Positions 56,115 through 64,000 of a stretch of DNA of 64,000 nt are shown one piece after another (within the stretch, counting starts at the first letter, position 1; every line of letters starts with the position of its first letter). The notes beneath the pieces are model-generated. The model worked only from the letters and a program-made list of their open reading frames with translations. It made no database searches and was not told the origin of the DNA. Location: the NCBI RefSeq assembly GCF_001640025.1, contig NC_031673.1:992001-1056000 (forward strand), in the 5' to 3' direction. The stretch is from Sugiyamaella lignohabitans. Taxonomy: Eukaryota; Ascomycota; Dipodascomycetes; Dipodascales; Trichomonascaceae. The position numbers and the translations under genes were made by a program.

Positions 56115-58901
56115 TTAGTTTTGTGATGCGATTTGAGAAAGTTTCTTATCAATGTTCTTGAAAAGACCCTCAAGACTGTCTATTCGGTTCATTATTTGTT
56201 CTTGCATTTGCCAAAGGTCGACGGGATTGGCGTTAAATGCCGCAAGAGATGTTGGTTCTCCATCGTCCCTGTCGTCTTCGTCGTCTTGATCAGGCTCATC
56301 CTCAACATCGGCATCTGACTTGGCTACAATATAATCATCATCATCATCATTGTCTTCGTCGTCATGGTTAGTAGACCGTTTCACCTTGCCATGGTCTGAT
56401 ACATGATCCGGTCCCCATTTGCGATTTCTGACAGCACCATGAATGTTTGCGCGTCGAAGTATTGACGATGTCGACCGTGTTGGAGATATTCCCAACATAG
56501 TTGAGTCCTGACGGAACAGTGATGATGTGGAGGAGAAAAGCCGACCTCTTGACGTGATTGGCAGGCGTCGTCTAGTATTTTGAGCTGAATTGTCCTCATT
56601 GTGAAACTTGTTCAAAACTGTACTAGACGGCACGGTTGGCAAGAGATATGGTGAGGTTCGATCATTTAACCTTCTAACAATCGACGAGTTACCTGAAAGA
56701 TGTCTCTCAAATGTATTTGGAATGTACGACCCTGGCCACTCTTCATCGTCAATGGCATCTGACTCATAGTATGGACGCGCCGTAGTATCTTCAGGATCAG
56801 AGTATATTTCAGTACCAGGAGGCCTGGTCGAGGTCCATGATGAACCTGCCCTGCTGTGGAACAACCGTGACATATCACGATTACGCTGAGGTCTGCTTAT
56901 GCTATCGTTTATATCCACATCGAGATCGATCTTGGGCTTCTTTGGTCGGACCTTAATGGTTCCCTTGTATGGCCGCTTGAAAACCTCATCCAATAAATCG
57001 TACTTGGAAATTTTCTTCGACATTAACTGATGCTTTTTGACAGCTTCTGTATGCGACACTGCTCCTGGCACTGGGACAGGGGTACTGACGGGTTTGCCTT
57101 TCTTTCTCGTTTTCCTTGGGGTAGCAGATCCACTACGAATTTCATCGTCCGCTGACGACAACTGTGTGACAAGTGCTTTCAGTCGCTCTTCCTGCTTTTT
57201 ACGATACTGATTTTGACTGTCCTTTTTAACCTTCTCTCGTATTTGGACAAGCCTTAAATACAATCTCTCGTATATGAAAATCGTATAAAGAACAGGAAAA
57301 TGGGTTATCTTTACAAGTGTGCGGTTAAGAATAAGAAACTGACGCAACGGCAAGATGTAGAAGAATGGTCTTACCAGCCATTCAATAAGATTCAAAGGAG
57401 GTGAATATGAGAACAAAGTTGAAGATTCTGATTTGATCATTGAAATGGTATTCACTGCACACAAGTACTGATGCTCCTCACGCGAGTTTGCGACAATTTC
57501 CGAAAAACTATTTGATAAAACTGCAAACAGCAGGGTCATGACAACAAAATGGGTTATGAATAAATAAAACAACAGGATTGTACGCCCGATTGGAGAGTAG
57601 TATTTCCAATTCTCCCATACTACAGGCGTAAAACCGAACAAAATTCTCATCAAGTCGAACGCTACTTGATTAGAACTGAAAACATTACGCGCAAACGCTA
57701 ACGTAAATGCGATCCAGAATCCAGATGAAAGCATCACAATGACAAGCCATGAAATAGCCAGATCTATAGACATCTTCCTGACTGCTATAACCATTCGTGA
57801 GAACGACTCGTTGTTGTCAAAAATGCTAAACAGCCGAGGAAATAGGAATATAGCTACCGTCGCCAATATATCATAACTAAGAGTAAGCATCTTCTTTGCA
57901 TCGTCAATTTGACCAGTAGCATTCAGTCGAATAGCATTGATTCTGCAACATGCATATCCAATCAGCTGGAGCAGGATCATCAAATCAAATAGGTTCCATA
58001 GAGACAATATATATAGAGTAAAGCCCACATCGGTAAACCCAACTATTTCATCTAGAATAAACCCTAGACTCCACAGAGCAAACACTATCTCTTGTGTTGA
58101 AATTTTCATTGAATGTGATGATAGCACCATAAGATATAGCCCCAAAAGCACGCAAAACGAAGCAAGATTGAGCAAATGCCGGTACCGTGGAACTCTCAGC
58201 CGCGAAAGCTTTAATATACTTGCATCGCTATAGTTATATCTAATTCCAGCTCCTCGGCGACCAAATTGAGACGCCAGTACCTCTTCTTCATTAGCAAACT
58301 TGACTCGATGGAGTTTATGCATCGATGTTTGAAACATGATTGATCCGTTCCATATTTCTTCCAAAACTTGAATCACAACAGGATGAGCCAGAAACCGTTT
58401 GGCTTCTGCCTTGATAGCCAGTTCAAGAGTTGACAGCCGCTGCCAACGGGGGATCAATTGTGACTGTGTCGACTGGGACGTCGATGAATTCTCGGGCATC
58501 CCTCTTGCCAAAGGATAGAAATCATAAGTTAATGCATTCATCAAATCATCCTCATCAAAATCTTTCAGAAGTTTTATAGCCACGATTTCACAGATCATAG
58601 CTCTAGTAGCCATGACCCCCGCCATTGCAGCATATGAACTACTTTCCTTGGTAAACTGGATGCTATTGGCCATAAGCCCATACAAAGTTCCCGCACATAA
58701 TCCGTCTCTTAAATCAGCCACCAGAGGCTTTATTAAGAATGAATGGACTTGAGGAGACCTTAACTGGTCATATTTCAAAGCGGTATCGACTCTGGCGCTA
58801 ATCAGATCATAAATATCCAGTACTATGTTGTAAATAGGAATCGAGTCTAAAGCCGAAGGCTGAAACCTAGGCAGTAGAAGAGTAGTTTCTTCCGTATCCA
58901 T
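56115..58901 (-). CDS. TRP-type cation channel, YVC1-like
   Basis: The 928-residue protein has a cytoplasmic N-terminus of about 230 residues, a channel core of six or more TM helices (about 235-500), and a long polar tail. The pore region resembles fungal TRP channels: NQVAFDLMRILFGFTPVVWENWKYY followed by the last helix LLFYLFITHFVVMTLLFAVLSNSFSEI. Yvc1 is a vacuolar calcium-release channel opened by stretch, Ca2+ and oxidants. This protein is longer than S. cerevisiae Yvc1 (675) because of its tail, which has basic stretches (RKTRKKGKP), many Ser/Arg blocks, and a very acidic zone (DDEDNDDDDDY ... DEPDQDDEDDRDDGEP) before a C-terminal coiled coil (QMQEQIMNRIDSLEGLFKNIDKKLSQIA-like). The coiled coil could drive assembly. 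A membrane channel is secure; vacuolar location is inference. Confidence 0.8.
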   Translation of the reverse strand: MDTEETTLLLPRFQPSALDSIPIYNIVLDIYDLISARVDTALKYDQLRSPQVHSFLIKPLVADLRDGLCAGTLYGLMANSIQFTKESSSYAAMAGVMATRAMICEIVAIKLLKDFDEDDLMNALTYDFYPLARGMPENSSTSQSTQSQLIPRWQRLSTLELAIKAEAKRFLAHPVVIQVLEEIWNGSIMFQTSMHKLHRVKFANEEEVLASQFGRRGAGIRYNYSDASILKLSRLRVPRYRHLLNLASFCVLLGLYLMVLSSHSMKISTQEIVFALWSLGFILDEIVGFTDVGFTLYILSLWNLFDLMILLQLIGYACCRINAIRLNATGQIDDAKKMLTLSYDILATVAIFLFPRLFSIFDNNESFSRMVIAVRKMSIDLAISWLVIVMLSSGFWIAFTLAFARNVFSSNQVAFDLMRILFGFTPVVWENWKYYSPIGRTILLFYLFITHFVVMTLLFAVLSNSFSEIVANSREEHQYLCAVNTISMIKSESSTLFSYSPPLNLIEWLVRPFFYILPLRQFLILNRTLVKITHFPVLYTIFIYERLYLRLVQIREKVKKDSQNQYRKKQEERLKALVTQLSSADDEIRSGSATPRKTRKKGKPVSTPVPVPGAVSHTEAVKKHQLMSKKISKYDLLDEVFKRPYKGTIKVRPKKPKIDLDVDINDSISRPQRNRDMSRLFHSRAGSSWTSTRPPGTEIYSDPEDTTARPYYESDAIDDEEWPGSYIPNTFERHLSGNSSIVRRLNDRTSPYLLPTVPSSTVLNKFHNEDNSAQNTRRRLPITSRGRLFSSTSSLFRQDSTMLGISPTRSTSSILRRANIHGAVRNRKWGPDHVSDHGKVKRSTNHDDEDNDDDDDYIVAKSDADVEDEPDQDDEDDRDDGEPTSLAAFNANPVDLWQMQEQIMNRIDSLEGLFKNIDKKLSQIASQN

Positions 58902-59494
58902 GCTTTACTCTCCGGATCGTAAAATTGAGTTTTCCAACCAATATTGACCCTGAGCAAGGTCTAAGATTCCCGCTAACGCGAGATCTGATCTAATGCAATC
59001 CCAATCTCACTGGTCACTAAACAGGATCTGACAAATATCCCGAATACCGTAGCCAGTCTGTGAAATATCCACAAATGCCTTTTGAGTGAGAGAGATAACC
59101 AACTGGTTTCTTTGTATAAGATCCCTTGAAATCGCTCACTATCCACAAGTCCGATTCATAGCAAGCGCGTAATTTTGCTGGTCCGAAGTCTAAATTGCAT
59201 CGCTATTGTCCGGCTGCAACTGATCCCTTCTCCGCTTACTTGCAGGCTGCAGCTGGTAGTAACCTGAGCTGCAATAATCGCGCATATTTACCCCTGACTG
59301 TGATCGGCCCAACTGACCATGGTTATAATTAGCAACCAGCGAACCACACCCTCAATTCAACTGTTTTTATATAAATATTACCCAGTCGAGAATTGAAATT
59401 CACTGAAATATCGAGTTACCCTCTACTACTTAAAAGCTCCGTTGTCCGACCATTCTGGCTTTTCTTCGGACACAAATACCCAGCGGTGGGGTGC

Positions 59495-59550
59495 TGCCTC
59501 CGGCGGCTGGGGCTCCGCCCCAGACCCTGGTTGCTCCTGCTTCGCAGGAG
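59495..59550. repeat. Solo left arm, B-type
   Basis: Perfect outer hairpin with loop TCC, linker ACCCTGGTTG, inner hairpin CTCCTGC-TTC-GCAGGAG. No right arm follows within 500 bp. A G-rich stretch precedes it. Confidence 0.9.
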
Positions 59551-59824
59551 AACGGATTCAGGAAGAGACTCCCAACCAGTAAACATCCGAAAGTGAGACG
59601 ACGACCCTCCAAGCACGGCAAGATCTAGACGATCTCTCCGGCCAGAACAAACCAATTGTCAAATATGACACACTGTTAAATTGGTCCAGAAACAGCTGTA
59701 ATGAGAGGACTATAAAATATCAAAATATATCCAGGAAAGTAGTTCCTAATTAAATTGTGAAGTGAAAAGTTGAATAAATACGCTGGGTCAACATCGGCGC
59801 ATCAAAGCACCGACCGGTGAAAAG

Positions 59825-59861
59825 GTGGGGCAAGTGGGGGGCATGCTGCACGAAATATATA
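59825..59861 (+). promoter_or_regulatory. Dehydrogenase promoter: two GC-boxes and a TATA-like run
   Basis: GTGGGG occurs at 59825-59830 and 59834-59839, both matching the Mig1/CreA motif SYGGGG, and an ATATATAT run is at about 59854-59861, about 145 bp before the ATG. The layout would suit glucose repression of a sugar-catabolic gene; this is inference. Confidence 0.4.
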
Positions 59862-60005
59862 TCTACTGAATAATGCTCTTACAAACCACAAGCCCAATTC
59901 ATTCAGAGGATTTCCAAGTGTTTACTGAACTGGAGACCCAAGTGGCTACATCTTCTGATTTCTTAGAGTAGGCCTTGAATAGCAATTGACCACATAATAG
60001 AAACA

Positions 60006-60797
60006 ATGTCCGGACTGCTAGCTAACAAAGTAGCGGCTATCACCGGTGGATCATCTGGCATCGGGCGAGCAATTGCCCTTGAATTCGCCAAAAATGGCGC
60101 CAAAGTTGTCATTAACTACTATCCCAACGAGCAGGAAACAAGTCGAGCTATAAGCCTGGGTAATGAGATTAAACAATTGTTCCCCAACACGACAGAGCCC
60201 GTATACAGCTCGGTTCCTGGAGATATTGGAGATCCAGCCACCGGCAAGGCATTAGTTGCAAAAGCTGTAGATGAATTTGGCAAACTTGACGTCTTTGTTT
60301 CGAATGCGGGAATCTGCCCGTTTCATGAGTTCACAACAATGCCTGAGGAAGTATACTACCGAACGGTGAAGACGAATCTGGACGGCGCTTTCTTTTCAAC
60401 ACAGGCTGCGGCTAACCAAATGAAACTCCAGGGCACCGGAGGCTCTATTATAGGCATTTCGTCCATTTCAGCACTTGTCGGCGGAGAATTTCAAACCCAC
60501 TATACTACTACCAAAGCAGGTGTGCTCTCCCTGATGCAGTCTACAGCAGTGGCTCTAGGAAAGTACAATATCCGATGCAACGCTCTACTACCAGGAACCA
60601 TCGAGACCGACATCAACAAAGACGACCTCAAAGACCAATCCAAACGAGACTACTTCAACAAAAGAATACCACTCGGCCGACTAGGAGAACCGTCCGACCT
60701 AGCGGGCCCCGCGGTGTTCCTCGCATCCGACCTCTCCAAGTACGTAACAGGGTCGCAAATCCTCGTAGATGGTGGGCTGTTTGTAAACCTCCAGTAA
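60006..60797 (+). CDS. RHA1: Short-chain dehydrogenase, L-rhamnose-1-dehydrogenase-like
   Basis: The 263-residue protein is a classical SDR. The cofactor motif is TGGSSGIGRAIAL at residues 14-26, NAG lies in VFVSNAGICPF, the catalytic set is Ser in SISALVGGEFQTHYTTTKAG with YTTTK, and the C-terminus is GGLFVNLQ. The pattern MSGLLANKVAAITGG, HYTTTKAGVLSLMQSTAVALGKYNIRCNALLPGTI and the GGLFVNLQ ending closely fit the L-rhamnose-1-dehydrogenase of Scheffersomyces stipitis, which oxidises L-rhamnose to rhamnono-lactone as the first step of the non-phosphorylating rhamnose route in the cytosol. The name rests on recalled similarity; another sugar or 3-oxoacyl substrate is possible. No other rhamnose-pathway gene is visible in the window. 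A single exon; the start agrees with the family. Confidence 0.8.
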   Translation: MSGLLANKVAAITGGSSGIGRAIALEFAKNGAKVVINYYPNEQETSRAISLGNEIKQLFPNTTEPVYSSVPGDIGDPATGKALVAKAVDEFGKLDVFVSNAGICPFHEFTTMPEEVYYRTVKTNLDGAFFSTQAAANQMKLQGTGGSIIGISSISALVGGEFQTHYTTTKAGVLSLMQSTAVALGKYNIRCNALLPGTIETDINKDDLKDQSKRDYFNKRIPLGRLGEPSDLAGPAVFLASDLSKYVTGSQILVDGGLFVNLQ

Positions 60798-60942
60798 TCA
60801 GCACCCCGACCCCCTACTCTTTACATAAATCAGGACCGACAAGTCTTACCATAGCATATCTACCTGTAATTAATTATTCCACCTATTATTGTAACTTTGG
60901 GTAATTCCAGGGGTAGGTCATGTGACCGTGGCGGGGTGGGTG

Positions 60943-61086
60943 TGCCTCCGGCGGCTGGGGCTCCGCCCCAGACCCTGGTTGCTCGCTTCGCGAGAATGGG
61001 GTCTAGTGGCTCTAAGTGGCTGTCTCCCCCGACGAACGAGCGAAGCGAGCAGCGGGGTCTGGGGCGGAGCCCCAGCCGCCGGAGGC
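60943..61086. repeat. Full double-hairpin element, 144 bp
   Basis: The left arm has inner hairpin GCTCGC-TTC-GCGAG; the right arm is a shortened A/C' form (GAGCGAAGCGAGC). The spacer is about 42 bp. It starts about 145 bp past the dehydrogenase stop codon. Confidence 0.88.
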
Positions 61087-63820
61087 CAACAGGACCGTAG
61101 GAGTGAGACAGTCTCGAGGCTTAGAACTGTAGTTGTTTCATATACTTTGTTTGTGTGAGATCTTGAAACAGGCGAGATTAGGCGCCGCTAGAAGGAGTGC
61201 TATAGCGGATACATTACGTGGGTTTCTATTTGTTTCTATAAATGTTAGTGACAGAGCCACAAAATGCCCGAGTTTGCCGAGTTGGCCGACTTGGCGCTCG
61301 CCACATGGGCCCGGTGTTTGGCCGTTAGCAGGCCCGCCGTATATGTCAAGAATGAGCCCGATATACGGGAGACTGTTTACCAAGACGGGATTTAAGGTAG
61401 CACCCTGCATAATGCCGATTGCGGATTTTGGTTTGTTATGATTCAGACGCCTCAACTGTAACACAGATGTCTAAAACACTATTATTTAAGAGAGCTGTAG
61501 TGCAGCAGTCAGAAACACGGCCTCTTCTGAGGCCAAGGTATCGAAATATTTTTGTTTTCAGATTTCTGGCAAATTGTTTGGTTTGCGACGAACGACTGGA
61601 GGCACAGCTTCCTCATTAATGAAATATAGCTAGTTTCAGTAGCCGTTGGGATTCTGACAGTAGATTGGCGTTCGGTGCATGGAGCATGCCAGATTCGCAG
61701 CATATCGGCGAACTGGTTGCTGGTTTAGGCAACACTTTTTAGGCTTGCACATACTTGCGCATAAACATATTTGAGATCGCTATTTACACCGACATTGATT
61801 GCCGAATTGGGTAATCATATGTTTTACCCCTTACTCATATGTAGTGGAGGGGGAAGTACGGTCTAAGGGGCAGATGTCTGTCAGTCGGCGAATCTTTTCC
61901 ATAGCTAGTTCACTAGTATATGGAAAAAAAAAGACAACAGGGATAAATCTCTGACAATCAGGGGTATCATTGGAAAGTCGAAGAAAGAAATATGTCAATC
62001 AGAATAGTCTATCAGTCAACCTGCCATTTGTCAAATTATGTCAATAATAAATATTATATTATTTGTCTTCGGCCCCTGCATTTGTAATATCTGTTTCTCT
62101 AATTAATTAATTATAAACTAATTTTTTAATAGCAAATGAATCCGGCTTGAATATGACTATCAGCTAAAAGCAGCATTTTTGATATTGTGATCTGGAACAA
62201 ATTAATAATTGTGGAACAAACTGTGGCTTGCGTAAGGTACGGTACCTGTTGACGAGTATATTTCGTTTCACGGTCTCTATTAATTTTGCCCGGCATTCCG
62301 GTTCTGAGACATCTTGGCAGTCGCAAACTAATCCGGAGATAGCTGTCTTGATAACGGCCAGCCCAGTATTGTTATGATGTTATGATATCAGAACCGAGTC
62401 GGTCAGACAGATCAGAGCCAGCAGGCATTCATCGTGTTCAACGATCGCCAGTTCTCAGTTACAAGATCATCTTCTCCCTACGTCATGGAGATTTTCGGTC
62501 TCCTAGTTAGAGTATCATACCAATCCCGGCACCAACTGGACAAAGTTTACAGTTTACCATATAATAAACACACCATGGTCACATATGAATATATATGAAG
62601 ATATATTAAATATACGTATTAGTGAGCCTGCCTGCTTTTATCGTATAATTGAAACCCCCCCCGAAACGTTTCCGGTAGCCAATAGCACTATATCGAGATA
62701 ACTATCCGATACAACAATAACCCAGTTAATCATCATACCACAAGTATCTCTTGAGTTACATATCAAACGCAGGAGCGTGCTATCATTACCAGAATTAGCC
62801 ACTGGATCCTCCATGTTTACAGATGGGGTCTCACAAACAAACTGCTACTCCCATTTAACCTTCGTTAATACTGGTGGTTCTCATATCATTTTCACCATTA
62901 ATCGAATTGGATTGACCAGTGCTTGTCAGAGTACAATTTAAAAAATATTTATTATTTTTTAGGTACCATCATTTGCTGTGGTCCCTCCTGGAACTTCCGT
63001 TCTCCGCATACCACTGCTTTACAGGGAGCAGCACCAGCACCAGCAGCATACCGCGCATACCCTCACTGACATACCTCATCAGGATTTGAGAATCGATTTC
63101 TACCTTGTAACAATTGACCCATCGCCACTTTTTGTCTTGTTATCAGGTACTAACGATCTGTCATAACCGACATTTAAACTGGTTGGTTCACTCGTGTTTA
63201 CTCGTGTTCACTCGTTGGTTTGAATTATCTAGTTTTCCTACTTTTCTTGGACTAGGGGGTTGGTCAGTGCGTTGAAAACAAAGTTAACTCTCAACCCTCG
63301 ATCCAATAGAGTTACCGGTGTCTAGCAATAATTTACATGCCCATAGGCTAAAGCTGGTGCGACAAGTGTAAACTCAGCCATAAGAAGTGACAGATCAGTT
63401 GTGTTTGGTATTAATTGACTAGTCTCGGTGGTAGACTCGGTAGTACACTTGTTGGCGGACCTAGTCTCGTCCCAAGCTACTGTATTGGCACCTGTGTCAA
63501 CTGATCTTGTTGTTGTCTCGACTACACAACACAACTGGTCATTGGGTAGGAGTCAAAAGGACAACAGACAACAAAGGCTACTCAACATCAGCTGTTGGTT
63601 TCATTTCACTGACTTTTACTGAGTTCAGGTACTAGTAGTGGACTTTATTCTGATTTCGATCTCTATTACTCTGGTCGGCCGGTCGGTCTACAGTTGGTTT
63701 CTAATCGTGGGCTGTGTATCTAGTTTTGGTTAGATTGGTGATATCTGGACAAAACCCAGATTCAAAGTCAGTTTTATCCTATTCTGTATCGGCCAAACTT
63801 AATTCATATTTCCTCCCCTG
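61087..63820. other. Gene-less stretch of 2.7 kb
   Basis: No supported gene, RNA gene or known repeat is visible. The DNA is A/T-rich from about 61740 to 62760. The last 500 bp, with its T/C-rich part before 63821, is the likely promoter of the partial gene at the end. Confidence 0.5.
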
Positions 63821-64000
63821 ATGGCTTCTGCAAATTCTAGGGGTGAGACATTGCTGTCTTCCTCACCCAGCAATGTAATTAGTGGTACGAGCTACAAGGG
63901 GTTCCCTGGAAACGAGCAGGACGAAGACGACAAGGATCATTTTCATCAAGCAAATGTCAGTATTGGATCTGAGTCCAACAGAACATCTCGTAGTCTTACC
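63821..64000 (+). CDS. 5' end of an unrecognised gene, cut by the window edge
   Basis: An ATG at 63821 opens a frame that stays open for 60 codons to the last base. The peptide begins MASANSRGETLLSSSPSNVI and goes on as a polar Ser/Asn/Asp-rich stretch with an acidic patch (NEQDEDDKDHF). Such disordered N-termini are common in yeast membrane and regulatory proteins, but I cannot name the family. Codon use looks coding. Confidence 0.55.
   Translation, partial: MASANSRGETLLSSSPSNVISGTSYKGFPGNEQDEDDKDHFHQANVSIGSESNRTSRSLT

Larger units (their letters stand above)
58902..60005. other. Divergent intergenic region with a solo arm
   Basis: This 1.1 kb separates the channel and dehydrogenase genes and must hold both promoters. 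Besides the solo arm at 59495 and the promoter motifs at 59825-59861 I see nothing else. Confidence 0.55.

Noticed and set aside
1..64000. CRISPR arrays, operons, ribosome-binding sites or phage genes
   Set aside because: The introns, intron-containing tRNA and eukaryotic gene set show a yeast nuclear genome. The tandem repeats lack regular repeat-spacer structure.

Overview
The window is nuclear DNA of an ascomycete budding yeast. It holds 16 complete protein-coding genes, one partial gene and one tRNA gene. Introns are short, with 5' sites GTAAGT, GTACGT or GTAGGT, a CTAAC-type branch site and a 3' AG only about 4-13 nt beyond it. That style, the gene set (xylitol dehydrogenase, L-rhamnose dehydrogenase-like, CHS3, GAL11/MED15, RAD16, CDC15) and the long intergenic spaces fit the Trichomonascaceae/Dipodascaceae side of Saccharomycotina, for example a Sugiyamaella- or Blastobotrys-like yeast. 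The placement is inference; no species is proven.

Layout: 1-2500 no gene; 2711-4717 MFS permease (+); 6023-7323 CUS2-like splicing factor (-); 7602-9269 DHA1 drug/polyamine exporter (-); 11096-11914 and 14227-15084 two HsbA-like GPI wall-protein paralogues (-); 18664-20022 seven-TM DUF3112-like protein (-); 24263-27676 CDC15/SIN kinase (-); 27967-28674 coiled-coil protein, perhaps dynactin p24 (-); 30596-33604 RAD16 (+); 33830-33916 intron-containing tRNA-Thr (+); 34316-35365 xylitol dehydrogenase (-); 38449-40098 amino-acid permease (+); 40209-43931 class IV chitin synthase (-); 45460-46506 nucleoside hydrolase (+); 46815-51804 MED15 (-); 56115-58901 TRP/YVC1-like channel (-); 60006-60797 L-rhamnose-1-dehydrogenase-like SDR (+); 63821-64000 the start of another gene (+). 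The genes do not form one pathway. Two are pentose/deoxysugar oxidoreductases, both with GC-box (Mig1/CreA-like) motifs near their TATA boxes.

The most striking content is not a gene. About 26 copies or arms of a GC-rich family are scattered through the window. A full copy is usually 128-153 bp (one is 237 bp) and consists of two inverted arms of about 55-61 bp around a short variable spacer; single arms also occur. Each arm folds into two adjacent strong hairpins: an outer one with stem CTGGGGC/GCCCCAG and a three-base loop, and an inner one drawn from a few interchangeable versions capped by a T-N-C loop. The elements lie in five of the seven protein-gene introns I could reconstruct (CUS2, CDC15 intron 1, RAD16, both MED15 introns), just past gene 3' ends, and on both sides of the tRNA gene. 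In MED15 the 103-nt exon 2 is flanked by two arms, one per intron, that are complementary at 59 of 61 positions, so the pre-mRNA could fold exon 2 into a loop. The arms are almost free of stop codons in all frames and create many false ORFs.
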